Shown: positions 37,261-45,856 of the stretch, one piece after another | Position numbering within the stretch: the first letter of the stretch is position 1 | Layout of the letters: every line of letters starts with the position of its first letter | Source: Rhizobium sp. Leaf453 | Lineage (GTDB): Bacteria > Pseudomonadota > Alphaproteobacteria > Rhizobiales > Rhizobiaceae | NCBI RefSeq assembly: GCF_001425605.1 | Contig: NZ_LMRG01000029.1 | Location: 62,001-126,000, forward strand | DNA length: 64,000 nucleotides | Direction of reading: 5' to 3' | Made by a program: the position numbers and the translations under genes | The notes under the pieces: model-generated | The model's input: the letters and a program-made list of their open reading frames with translations, nothing else | What the model was told of the DNA's origin: nothing | Database searches by the model: none

Positions 37261-40003
37261 ATGTTTGATCATAAAGCGATTTTTCTTGGGTGTGTTTTGG
37301 GGATGACCATCACCGCCGCATTGCCGGGTTTTGCACAGGAGGCGGGCGAAGCCTCGCAACAGGCGGCGCCGGCCCCGGTGCAGCCACAGGCTTTGGACGA
37401 ATGGAATTCCGTCATCGGGGCCGGGGTGCCGGGCGAGGATTTGGATCGTGCGGTCCAAGGGGTTCAGGCTCTGGCGGCCGGCGGCGATCCCGCCGCCCTC
37501 GTTGTGCTCGGCAATCTGTATCGTGACGGCAAGATTTTGCCGAGGGATATCGCCAAGGCCGTTGAACTGTACGGGCAGGCGCTGGCCAAGGGGCGCACGG
37601 ATGCGGCGACCAAGCTCGGCGATCTCCATCGTCAGGGCGTGAGTAACGGGCTCGATGTTTCGAAGGCGCTCGGTTACTACGAGCAGGCGGTGAAAGCCGG
37701 GGACGCCGGTGCCAAGGTCGGCATGGCCAATCTCTATGCCGATGGTGTTGTCGTTCCTCGCGACATCCCGAAGGCACTCGCTCTCTACGACGAGGTTCTC
37801 TCTTCCGGTGGTAGCTGGGCGCTTTCGCCGCTTGCCGCGCTCTATTTGAAGGGCACCGATGTCGGGCTCGATCCGGCCAAGGCGGTCGGTTACTACGAAC
37901 AGGCGGTACAGGCGGGTGATGTCAGCGCTATCGTTTCCCTCGGCAATATCTATCGCGACGGCAAAATCCTGCCGAAGGATCTTGCCAAGGCTGTCGAGTT
38001 GTACGAGCAAGCTTTGGCAAAGGGCAGGATCGATGCAGCGACCAAACTCGGCGACCTCTATCGTCAGGGGGCAACCAATGGGCTCGATGCTTCGAAGGCA
38101 CTCGGCTTCTACGAGCAGGCGGTCAAGGTAGGCGATCCTGGCGCCAAGGTCGGCATGGCCAATCTTTATGCTGATGGTATTGTAGTCCCCCGCGACATCC
38201 CGAAGGCGCTAGCTCTCTATGAGGATGTTGTCGCCTCAGGCGCGACCTGGGCGCTTTCGTCACTTGCCGCGCTCTATGCGAAGGGGGCTGATGTCGGGCT
38301 CGATCCGGCCAAAGCGGTGGGTTATTATGAACAGGCGGCAGGCGGGGGATGCCAGTGCCCTCGTTTCGCTCGGGAATGTCTATCGGGATGGCAAAGTCGT
38401 GCCAAAAGATATCGACAAGGCTGTTGAGTTATATGAGCAGGCTTTGGCGAAGGGCAGGATCGATGCAGCGACCAAGCTCGGCGATCTCTATCGTCAGGGT
38501 GCGACCAACGGGCTCGATCCTTCGAAGGCGCTTGGCTATTATGAGCAGGCGTTAAAGGCTGGCGATCTGGGTGCCAAGGCCGGCATGGCCAGTCTCTATG
38601 TCGATGGCGTTGTCGTATCCCGCGACATCCCAAGGGCGCTTGCTCTCTATGACGAAGTGCTTTCGTCGGGCGGCACCTGGGCTGCATCCTCTCTCGCATC
38701 ATTGTATTTGAAGGGAGCCGAGTTCGGACTCGATCCGGTGAAGGCGCTCGACTACTACGAGCAAGCGGTACGGGCGGGTGATATCAGCGCCCTCGTTTCC
38801 CTCGGTAATATCTACCGTGACGGCAAGATCGTCTCGAAGGATGCCGTCAAGGCGGTGGAATTTTACGAGCAGGCTCTGTCGAAGGGCAGGATCGATGCAG
38901 CGACCAAGCTCGGAGACCTCTACCGTCAGGGCGCGACCGACGGCCTCGATGCGTCGAAGGCGCTCGGGTATTACGAGCAAGCGATCAAGACGGGCGATCT
39001 GGGGGCGAAAGCCGGCATGGCCAATCTCTATGCTGATGGTGTCGTTGTTCCTCGTGACATCCCGAAAGCGCTCGCTCGTTATGAGGATGTCGTTACATCT
39101 GGGGGCACCTGGGCGCTTTCGTCGCTTGCTGCGCTCTATGCTAAGGGTGCTGAGGTCGGGCTCGATCCGGCCAAGGCGGTCGGTTATTATGAACAGGCAG
39201 TGCAAGCGGGTGACGTCAGCGCTCTCGTTTCCCTCGGCAATATCTACCGCGATGGCAAGATCGTGGCGCGAGATGCGACCAAAGCGATCGACTATTTTGA
39301 GCGCGCCTATGCGGCGGGGCGCAAGACTGCGCTTGCGAGCGCGATCAATGTCGCGATGTCCGGAACAACAGCGCAGCAACGCCAGGGCCATGAACTGATT
39401 GCCAAGGGTCAGGCCGAGATGGCTCCGGGGGTTGCATCGGCTCTTGCCAACGCCTTGCTCAGCGGTTCGGGGATCGCGAAAAACCCGACCAAAGCTGTGG
39501 CAATCCTCAAGCAGGCCAGTGCGGCGGGGGACGCGGCGGCAGCATCGACACTGATACAGCTATACGCTCAGGGCCGGGGGGAGGACGTGAAGAAGAACCT
39601 GACGCTTGCCAGAACGACGTTGAACCAATTTGCGGGCGCAATGTCACCGGAGCAGCGGGATGGGGACGCGCTTTTCCTGGAGGCTGCCTCCGCCTCATCT
39701 CGCAATCAGTATGCTGCATTGATGGAAAAGATCGACGCCCTTGCATCCAGTAGCGCCAAGGCAAGTTTTGTGGGCCGGCTTCGCTGGGCAAACAGCAACG
39801 CCTACGTCTACCTGCTGCAAAGCAAATTGAAGGAGACCGGCGCTTATGCAGGCCAGTTGAACGGTACGTTGACTGGGGCGACGATCAAGGCATTCAATGC
39901 ATTCTGCACCAGTCGCCAGATGAAACAGCCATGCAGCGAAGGGCCGCTGAGCCGCTCAGCGCTCGGCGTATTCCAGGACTTTCTGCGTGAGACAAAGACC
40001 TGA
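37261..40003 (+). pseudogene. Secreted Sel1-repeat protein, disrupted by a two-base frameshift
   Basis: The start at 37261 begins a signal peptide (MFDHKAIFLGCVLGMTITAALPGFAQ). Sel1-type repeats of 36 residues follow, arranged as 144-residue (432-bp) super-repeats, then a non-repeat region and a C-terminal peptidoglycan-binding-like end (LKETGAYAGQLNGTLTGATIKAF), as in the caspase protein at 3063. The first frame breaks at about 38338 and ends at 38427 (388 residues). The rest continues in another frame to 40003. Comparison with the other copies shows two bases missing near 38338-38344. It could be a true pseudogene, a phase-variable form, or an assembly error in a repeat. The intact protein would be about 914 residues and periplasmic. 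It is adjacent to the lyase and polysaccharide genes. Confidence 0.8.
37483..39208 (+). repeat. Four tandem 432-bp super-repeats (four 36-residue Sel1 units each)
   Basis: Unit starts at 37483, 37915, 38345 and 38777 (GD in GDxxALVxLGN), with a partial fifth at 39209. The anchor GLDPxKAxxYYEQA recurs at 37864, 38296, 38726 and 39158: spacings 432, 430, 432. The 430 marks the two-base loss. Confidence 0.92.
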
Positions 40004-40008
40004 CGTAA

Positions 40009-40045
40009 TGACAAACGACAGTTGCAAGTCAGCTGTTGTTTGTCA
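40009..40045. terminator. Hairpin between convergent Sel1 gene and lyase gene
   Basis: Arms TGACAAACGACAG (40009-40021) and CTGTTGTTTGTCA (40033-40045) pair over 13 bases with one G-T wobble around an 11-base loop. It overlaps the lyase stop codon and lacks a clear T-run; a shared transcription end is likely. Confidence 0.55.
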
Positions 40046-40864
40046 GTTCACCGCAGCGGCCCGTTTCGAGAGGTCATTGGTGGTGGTCACAACGTCCCGA
40101 TATTCCACCACCGCATCCTGGTCGTGCCGGCTCCGATAGATGCCGAACTTCCAGTAGCCTCCATCGGCATGATCCCAGTATCCGAGCGGGCCATTGAAAT
40201 CCACGAGTTCATGGCCATTCATCCATATGTCGAGGATTCCGTCGGTCTCCGAGACCCGGTGTTTGATCACGATGTTGAGCCATTGATCCCGCGGCACGTT
40301 GCTGACGCGGTGCATTTCCTGCATTTTCGGCTTGCCGTCGACCAGGAAGCGCCGCAGAAAGACAAGATCGTTTCCGTCCATCTGGGCCGCGATATACGGT
40401 GAACGCTTGTCGCTGACGCTTCCGTGCCACTGGCCGATAATGAACCAGGACTTTTCTCCGCTCGGGATGGAGAATCCCTTGGCAATCTTCACGCGATAGG
40501 CGTTCCAGATGACCTCATTCTTGGGAAACGAAATCTGGTCCGTCGCCTCAGAGCGGTCCCGGTCTTCCGGATCGAAAAACGCGTTCTCCCCCGCTCGCAC
40601 CTCAAAACGCAGGACGACATCGTTGTTCTGGCTCCGGCGAGTGCCAACGGAATACGCCTTGTGAGCGGAGTGATTTCCGTAGTTGACGTTTTCATAGCGG
40701 AAATTGCCGGCAAGAGGCATGACCTCCCTGGACAGTAGCCTGTCTGTATCAAGCCGGGTCGGTGCATTGGCGTATGTCGGTGTCTGTGGCGACAGAATGA
40801 TTGCTGCCGAAACCAGCGCCATTGCGGACAGGTAGACGGTCGGCCGATTGAAAATGCGTTTCAT
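40043..40864 (-). CDS. Secreted polysaccharide lyase (PF14099 / heparin-lyase-I-like family)
   Basis: 273 residues. A signal peptide ends near TYANA (residues 1-33), and GGAAGGAAAG precedes the start. The mature jelly-roll protein has family motifs EDRDRSEATDQISF, SGEKSWFIIGQWHGS, SPYIAAQMDGNDLVF and YWKFGIYRSRHDQDA, matching lyases that cleave uronate polysaccharides. In this locus it may trim or release the polymer made by the neighbouring genes, as ExoK- or PlyA-type enzymes do in rhizobia. It is transcribed alone, towards the Sel1 gene. Confidence 0.82.
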   Translation of the reverse strand: MKRIFNRPTVYLSAMALVSAAIILSPQTPTYANAPTRLDTDRLLSREVMPLAGNFRYENVNYGNHSAHKAYSVGTRRSQNNDVVLRFEVRAGENAFFDPEDRDRSEATDQISFPKNEVIWNAYRVKIAKGFSIPSGEKSWFIIGQWHGSVSDKRSPYIAAQMDGNDLVFLRRFLVDGKPKMQEMHRVSNVPRDQWLNIVIKHRVSETDGILDIWMNGHELVDFNGPLGYWDHADGGYWKFGIYRSRHDQDAVVEYRDVVTTTNDLSKRAAAVN

Positions 40865-41039
40865 CTTTCCTTCCTTTCACGCGCTTATCGAGCCATACGG
40901 CGCAATCTCGTCTGCGGTTTGATACCGCAGGCGAATATAGGAACAACGTCTTAAGTAATCAGCCCATCTTTGGGCTTGCGTTATCGACGGTAGTCGCACG
41001 AATCGACCGTAAGGCCCGATTGCGCGCGCAACGTGGCAA

Positions 41040-41056
41040 GCAGGTGTAACACCTGC
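41040..41056. promoter_or_regulatory. Perfect palindrome upstream of the lyase gene
   Basis: GCAGGTGT, A, ACACCTGC: two perfect 8-base arms around one base, 176 bases before the lyase start and 63 bases after the galE stop. Its form is that of an operator for a dimeric regulator; the regulator is unknown. Confidence 0.45.
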
Positions 41057-41118
41057 ATTTCAGGACCTTTCCATCATCGTTTCACCGATCTAGGACGGGG
41101 CGCCTGAAAGGGAGAAAA

Positions 41119-42102
41119 CTAGAACTGATTGCGCCGCGAGTGCCATTGCCATGCGGAGCGGATAATCTCGTGCAGATCGTATCTCGGCTGCCAGCCGAGA
41201 ACGCTGAGCGCCTTGTCGTTGTTGGCAACGAGCGAGGTGGAATCACCGTCGCGTCGCTCGGCCTGTTCGACCGGGAAGGGCTTGCCGGAGACTTCGGCGA
41301 TCACGGACAAAAGCTCGCTGACGGTGGTTCCAGTGCCGGTGCCGAGGTTCAGCTTGACGCTTTCGCCGCCGGACAAAAGATAGTCGACGGCGCGCACATG
41401 GGCGTCGGCGAGGTCGAGCACATGGATGTAATCGCGCACGCAGGTGCCGTCGCGGGTATCGTAGTCGGTGCCGAAGACCTTGAAGCCGGCGCGGCGGCCG
41501 AGTGCTGCGTCGATCGCCAGCGGGATCGCGTGCGTTTCCGGCGTGTGCCATTCACCGACGCGGCCTTCGAGATCGGCGCCGGCGGCGTTGAAATAGCGCA
41601 GGATGACGGAGCGCAGGCCCTTGTAGGTGCCGTAGTCCTGCAGCGCCTGCTCGACGATCCATTTGGTGCGGCCATAGGGATTGATCGGGTTCTGGTCGTG
41701 CGTCTCGTCCATCGGCACCTGCTTGGGCAGGCCATAGGTGGCGCAGGTGGAAGAGAAGACGAAGGCGTCGATCCCGGCCGACATCACCGCGGATAGCAGG
41801 GTGAGCGCGCCGATCACATTGTTATCGTAGAAGGTGACAGGATCCTTCACCGATTCACCCACCTCGATCATCGCCGCGAAATGCAGGACCGCGGATGGCT
41901 TGTGCTTGGCGATCACCGCGTCGAGCCTGGCCCGGTCTCGGATATCGCCTTGCTCCAGCGGCCCCCAGCGCACGAATTCAGCGTGTCCGTTGGAGAGGTT
42001 GTCGAACACGACGGGTGTATAGCCGCGTTCGGCCAGGGTGAGGCAAGTGTGAGATCCGATATAGCCGGCTCCGCCGACGACAAGCACTGTTTTGGGCTGC
42101 AT
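41119..42102 (-). CDS. galE: UDP-glucose 4-epimerase (GalE/ExoB)
   Basis: 327 residues from the ATG at 42102. The NAD-binding GGAGYIG (10-16), and the catalytic Tyr143 and Lys147 in NPYGRTK, are intact, and STCATYG precedes them. It interconverts UDP-glucose and UDP-galactose, supplying galactose for exopolysaccharide and lipopolysaccharide; the same gene is called exoB in rhizobia. It is transcribed leftward from a region shared with recO. ATG is preferred over the TTG further upstream. Confidence 0.93.
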   Translation of the reverse strand: MQPKTVLVVGGAGYIGSHTCLTLAERGYTPVVFDNLSNGHAEFVRWGPLEQGDIRDRARLDAVIAKHKPSAVLHFAAMIEVGESVKDPVTFYDNNVIGALTLLSAVMSAGIDAFVFSSTCATYGLPKQVPMDETHDQNPINPYGRTKWIVEQALQDYGTYKGLRSVILRYFNAAGADLEGRVGEWHTPETHAIPLAIDAALGRRAGFKVFGTDYDTRDGTCVRDYIHVLDLADAHVRAVDYLLSGGESVKLNLGTGTGTTVSELLSVIAEVSGKPFPVEQAERRDGDSTSLVANNDKALSVLGWQPRYDLHEIIRSAWQWHSRRNQF

Positions 42103-42206
42103 GTTTGACTCGTTTTCCAAAGCAAAGGCCCCGCAAGCCGGGGTAACATGAATAATCTATGAGCCGCTTTTTTATCGCGATTATGCCGCCACACTAGAGC
42201 GTTTTT

Positions 42207-42223
42207 TCTAAAGATTTTAGAAT
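42207..42223. promoter_or_regulatory. Palindrome TTCTAAA-GAT-TTTAGAA between galE and recO
   Basis: Perfect 7-base arms around three bases, in the 225-base intergenic region and 105 bases upstream of galE. Operator-like, but a chance AT-rich palindrome is possible. Confidence 0.4.
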
Positions 42224-42327
42224 AAAGCGCGAATTTCCGGTGATTTCCGTTGCATGGGTTTCGAGGTGGCCGATGGTCTGTTGCCGCCGCCGTTGTGTTC
42301 GCTCATCCTCAGGGGTAAAACCACGGC

Positions 42328-43074
42328 ATGCAGTGGAGCGATCAGGGCATCATCATCGGAGTGCGGCGGCATGGCGAAACGTCAGTTGTCGCCGAGGTCA
42401 TGACGCGCGATCACGGGCGCCATATGGGGCTTGTGCGTGGCGGTCGCTCGCGGACGATGCAGCCGGTGCTGCAGCCGGGAAACGAGGTCGAGGTGACCTG
42501 GCGGGCGCGGCTCGACGAACATCTCGGCGAGTTCAAGCTGGAGCCTGTCACGCTCAGGGCGGCGCGGCTGATGGAGGCGGCGACTTCTGTTTACGGCGTG
42601 CAGGCAATGGGTGCGCTGCTGCGGCTTCTGCCGGAGCGGGATCCGCATCCGCATCTCTATGAAACGCTGGGCATCATTCTGGAAAACCTTGATGATCCCA
42701 GCGACGCCGGCGAGCTTTTCGTCCGTTTCGAGATCGCCGTTCTCAACGATCTCGGCTTCGGGCTGGATCTGGTCGAATGCGCGGCGACCGGGGCGCGCGA
42801 CGATCTCGTCTATGTCTCGCCGAAATCCGGCCGGGCGGTGAGCCGTGAGGCGGGTGCTCCCTATGCGGACAAGATGCTCGCCTTGCCGGGCTTTCTGGCG
42901 CAGGGTGGGGCTGCGGATCATGACAGCCTGCAGGCCGCCTTCCGCATGACTGCCTTCTTCCTCCACCGCCATGTCTACGAACCGCGTGGTATCGGTCTCT
43001 CCGCCGCCCGCGATGGTTTCGTTCAAGCCGCGCTGAAGGCGCTGAAATCCCGCCAGACGGCAGCCCCGCTATAG
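42328..43074 (+). CDS. recO: DNA repair protein RecO
   Basis: 248 residues with the RecO start [41 protein letters not shown] (N-terminal OB fold) and a helical C-terminal part with [18 protein letters not shown]. Four zinc cysteines of some RecO proteins are not present, as usual in rhizobia. It loads RecA with RecR in recombinational repair. It is normally immediately after era; here 19.6 kb intervene. A thioesterase gene follows 12 bases later. Confidence 0.95.
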   Translation: MQWSDQGIIIGVRRHGETSVVAEVMTRDHGRHMGLVRGGRSRTMQPVLQPGNEVEVTWRARLDEHLGEFKLEPVTLRAARLMEAATSVYGVQAMGALLRLLPERDPHPHLYETLGIILENLDDPSDAGELFVRFEIAVLNDLGFGLDLVECAATGARDDLVYVSPKSGRAVSREAGAPYADKMLALPGFLAQGGAADHDSLQAAFRMTAFFLHRHVYEPRGIGLSAARDGFVQAALKALKSRQTAAPL

Positions 43075-43086
43075 GAAAGTCCGCCC

Positions 43087-43584
43087 ATGTCCGTTGAAAT
43101 CTATCCCGGAAATACCGTATCCGGCATCGGCACGGTGCCGCTCGATGCCGTTGCCCGCGATGGCGGGCTGAAGGCGATGCTCGACCTGCTTGCTGGCATC
43201 CATCCCGCCCCACCGATGGCGCAGACGCTGAAATTCGGCCTCTGCGAAGTCGAGGAGGGCAGGGTGCTGCCGACGGCGGAACATCTCAATCCGCTCGGCA
43301 CGGTACATGGCGGCTGGGCGGCGACGATCATGGATTCGGCGCTTGGATGTGCCGTGATGACGACGCTGAAACGGGGCGAGGCCTATACGACCGTCGAGTT
43401 CAAGGTCAATCTCGTTCGTCCGCTGATGCCCGGCATGGGCGAGGTCTTCTGCGAGGGCCGGATCGTCCATCGCGGCCGGACGCTGGCGACGTCGGAAGCC
43501 TTCCTGAAGGACGGCGGCGGCAAGCTTCTGGCACACGGCACGGAGACTTGCGCGATCTTTCCGATCGAAAACCTAATGCGGTGA
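43087..43584 (+). CDS. PaaI-type hotdog-fold thioesterase
   Basis: 165 residues. The hotdog core motif NPLGTVHGGWAATIMDSALGCAVMT carries the HGG signature and the active-site acidic residue, with TVEFKVNLVRPLMPGMG and LATSEAFL later. It hydrolyses acyl-CoA thioesters of unknown identity in the cytosol. Twelve bases follow recO, suggesting co-transcription. The gene ends before a long convergent hairpin. Confidence 0.88.
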   Translation: MSVEIYPGNTVSGIGTVPLDAVARDGGLKAMLDLLAGIHPAPPMAQTLKFGLCEVEEGRVLPTAEHLNPLGTVHGGWAATIMDSALGCAVMTTLKRGEAYTTVEFKVNLVRPLMPGMGEVFCEGRIVHRGRTLATSEAFLKDGGGKLLAHGTETCAIFPIENLMR

Positions 43585-43588
43585 ATGC

Positions 43589-43618
43589 GGAATGACGCTG
43601 CCGTGGCAGCGTCATTCC
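43589..43618. terminator. Perfect 14-base hairpin between convergent thioesterase and phoX genes
   Basis: GGAATGACGCTGCC (43589-43602) and GGCAGCGTCATTCC (43605-43618), followed by a separate palindrome ATGATCGATCAT (43619-43630). No T-run, but position between two stop codons supports termination of both. Confidence 0.65.
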
Positions 43619-43634
43619 ATGATCGATCATTCCG

Positions 43635-45668
43635 TCAGCCGATACGGCCGCCACCCTGCTTGGTAATGGTGACCACGGCCGGGCGAACCGGCATATCGTC
43701 CTTGAAGTCCGGCCAGCGGGTTGCCGGAGCCTCATAGATGGCAAGACCGGCATCGCCCGGATGCTGCACGGAGACGAAGAAGGTGTCGGATGTCGGGTTG
43801 AAGCTCGGGCCGCACATTTCGGCGCCGACCGGCACGCGGAAGAACAGTTTCGACGTGCCGCGGGCCGCGCCCTCGGTGTCAACAGCCCAGATACCGTCTG
43901 TTCGGCCCGTGTCCTTTTCGTTGTTGCCGTCCGTTGCCACCCAGAGGCGGCCATCGGCATCGATGGCGCAGTTGTCCGGCATGCCGAACCAGCCGTTCTT
44001 CGTCGTCGCGGTCGAGAAGGAAGCGCCGACCTCAGCGATGGACGGGTCGCCGCATTTCAAAAGCACGTCCCATTTCGATTTCGTCGAGGCATAGTCGCCG
44101 TCCGTCTCGGTGATCTCGATGATGTGACCGAAGGCATTGTCGGCGCGGGGATTGGCGGCGTCCAGTTGGTCGTCCTTGCGCTTGGTGTTGTTGGTCAGCA
44201 TAACATAGACCTTGCCGGTCTTCGGATTGGGCTGGATGTCCTCCGGCCGGTCCATCTTGGTGGCGCCGAGCGCGTCGGAGGCGAGGCGCGTGTTGATCAG
44301 CACGTCCGCCTGAGAGGCAAAGCCGTTGGCCGCCGTCAGCGGGCCTTCGCCGTGGATCAGCGGCAGCCATTCCAGCGTGCCGTCCGCTAGGAATTTTGCG
44401 ACGTAAAGCGTGCCGTCGTCGAGGATATCCATGTTGGCGGCGCGGTCGTCCGGATTGAAGGCGGCCTTGGTCACGAACTTGTAGACATAGTCGAAGCGCT
44501 CGTCGTCGCCGGTGTAGAGCACGACCCGACCATCCTTGTTGACGATCGATTCACAGCCTTCATGCTTGAAACGGCCGATGGCGGTGCGCTTCTTCGGTAC
44601 CGAGGTCGGGTCCATGACATCGACCTCGACGATCCAGCCGAAACGGTTCGGCTCGGTCGGTTCCTTCGAGACATCGAAACGGTCGTAGAACGACGCCCAT
44701 TCATACTGTCCGCCCGGAGCGCCGAGGCGCTTCAGCTGCTTGAACTCAGGGTGATCTTCAGCGATCTCGCCGCCGAAATAGCCGTTGAAATTCTCTTCTG
44801 CCATCAGATAGGTGCCCCAGGCGGTGACGCCGCCGGCGCAATTGTTGATGGTTCCGAACACCTTGCGGCCGGTCGGGTCGGATGGCGTCTGGACGCGCGC
44901 ATGGCCGGCGACCGGCCCGGAAAGCTGCATTTCGGTCGTGGCGGTGAGGCGGCGATTGTATTTGCCGTCGAGCACCGGCTTCCACCGGCCGTCGACCTTG
45001 CGAATCTCGATGACGGTGCCGCCATGGGCCGCCATCTCGATATCGACGAGGTCCTTGGTATATTCGCCGAGTTGGACCTTCTCTTCCTCGACTTCCTTGC
45101 CGTCTTTCAGGACGGGCTTGCCATCCTTCATGACCTTTTCCTTCACGACGGACGCGAATTTGGGGAACATGATTTCGGCATTGGTATATTCGTGGTTGAC
45201 CACCAGAAGGCCGTGGTCCGGATTCCCTTCGAGCGGAATGAAACCGATATAGTCGTTGTTGTAGCCGAACAGCTTTTCCTGGGCGGCAGCGGTCTGCTTC
45301 AGCGGGTCGAAGTCCGGGCTGTCGGCAAACAGTTTGTCGCCCCAGCGCAGCAGGATATCGGCGTCATAGCCTTCGGCAACGTGGTGGGTCTGGTCGACAC
45401 CGGCCTCGACTTCCTTGAAATCGAAGCTCGAGAGGCTTTCGGCGCGGGCGTCCTCGGCCGTCAGGAGAGCCAGTGGGCTCACGGTGGTGGAGATAGCGGC
45501 GACGGCCAGCGAGCCCCTCATGAACGAACGGCGGGAGAAGCGCGTGTTGATGATGTCACCCATCGTCGGGTTGGTGGAACAGTTTTGGCCGACATCTTCG
45601 AGTTCTTCGCGACGATCCGTCAGCGTCTTGATCTCCGGGGCGGCGTCAGTCTGGGAAAGATGTTCCAT
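43635..45668 (-). CDS. phoX: PhoX-family alkaline phosphatase, Tat-exported
   Basis: 677 residues from the ATG at 45668, with AAGGAG eight bases upstream; a longer frame to 45821 is open but less likely. The twin-arginine motif SRRSFMRGS begins a signal ending AEDARA. The remaining protein, with PLEGNPDHGLLVVNHEYTNAE, RFGWIVEVDVMDP, GCESIVNKDGRVVLYTGDDERFDYVYKF and ADGRLWVATDG, is the PhoX beta-propeller with iron and calcium centres. It releases phosphate from organic esters in the periplasm. In related bacteria PhoB controls it; I did not locate a pho box. Confidence 0.9.
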   Translation of the reverse strand: MEHLSQTDAAPEIKTLTDRREELEDVGQNCSTNPTMGDIINTRFSRRSFMRGSLAVAAISTTVSPLALLTAEDARAESLSSFDFKEVEAGVDQTHHVAEGYDADILLRWGDKLFADSPDFDPLKQTAAAQEKLFGYNNDYIGFIPLEGNPDHGLLVVNHEYTNAEIMFPKFASVVKEKVMKDGKPVLKDGKEVEEEKVQLGEYTKDLVDIEMAAHGGTVIEIRKVDGRWKPVLDGKYNRRLTATTEMQLSGPVAGHARVQTPSDPTGRKVFGTINNCAGGVTAWGTYLMAEENFNGYFGGEIAEDHPEFKQLKRLGAPGGQYEWASFYDRFDVSKEPTEPNRFGWIVEVDVMDPTSVPKKRTAIGRFKHEGCESIVNKDGRVVLYTGDDERFDYVYKFVTKAAFNPDDRAANMDILDDGTLYVAKFLADGTLEWLPLIHGEGPLTAANGFASQADVLINTRLASDALGATKMDRPEDIQPNPKTGKVYVMLTNNTKRKDDQLDAANPRADNAFGHIIEITETDGDYASTKSKWDVLLKCGDPSIAEVGASFSTATTKNGWFGMPDNCAIDADGRLWVATDGNNEKDTGRTDGIWAVDTEGAARGTSKLFFRVPVGAEMCGPSFNPTSDTFFVSVQHPGDAGLAIYEAPATRWPDFKDDMPVRPAVVTITKQGGGRIG

Positions 45669-45856
45669 GGTCGATTCTCCTTTTGGTCCGGATGCAGCGC
45701 AAGGCCGCGTCGCAGCATCCATAACTGCCGCATAATGACAGGTTCGCGACAATTGGATGAAGAGATTGCTGTGCTGAACCGTCTTGCGAGTTGGCGGGAT
45801 GGCGAAAAGCTGTATGGTCACCGCGTGCGCGCATGGAAGGGCCTTGGGGAGACGAG

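Noticed and set aside
38338-38348. Programmed ribosomal frameshift in the Sel1 gene
   Set aside because: No slippery heptamer with a downstream structure is evident; the simple two-base loss relative to sister repeats explains the change.
37483-39300. CRISPR array
   Set aside because: The periodicity is 108 and 432 bases of coding Sel1 sequence, with no short repeat/spacer pattern and no cas genes.
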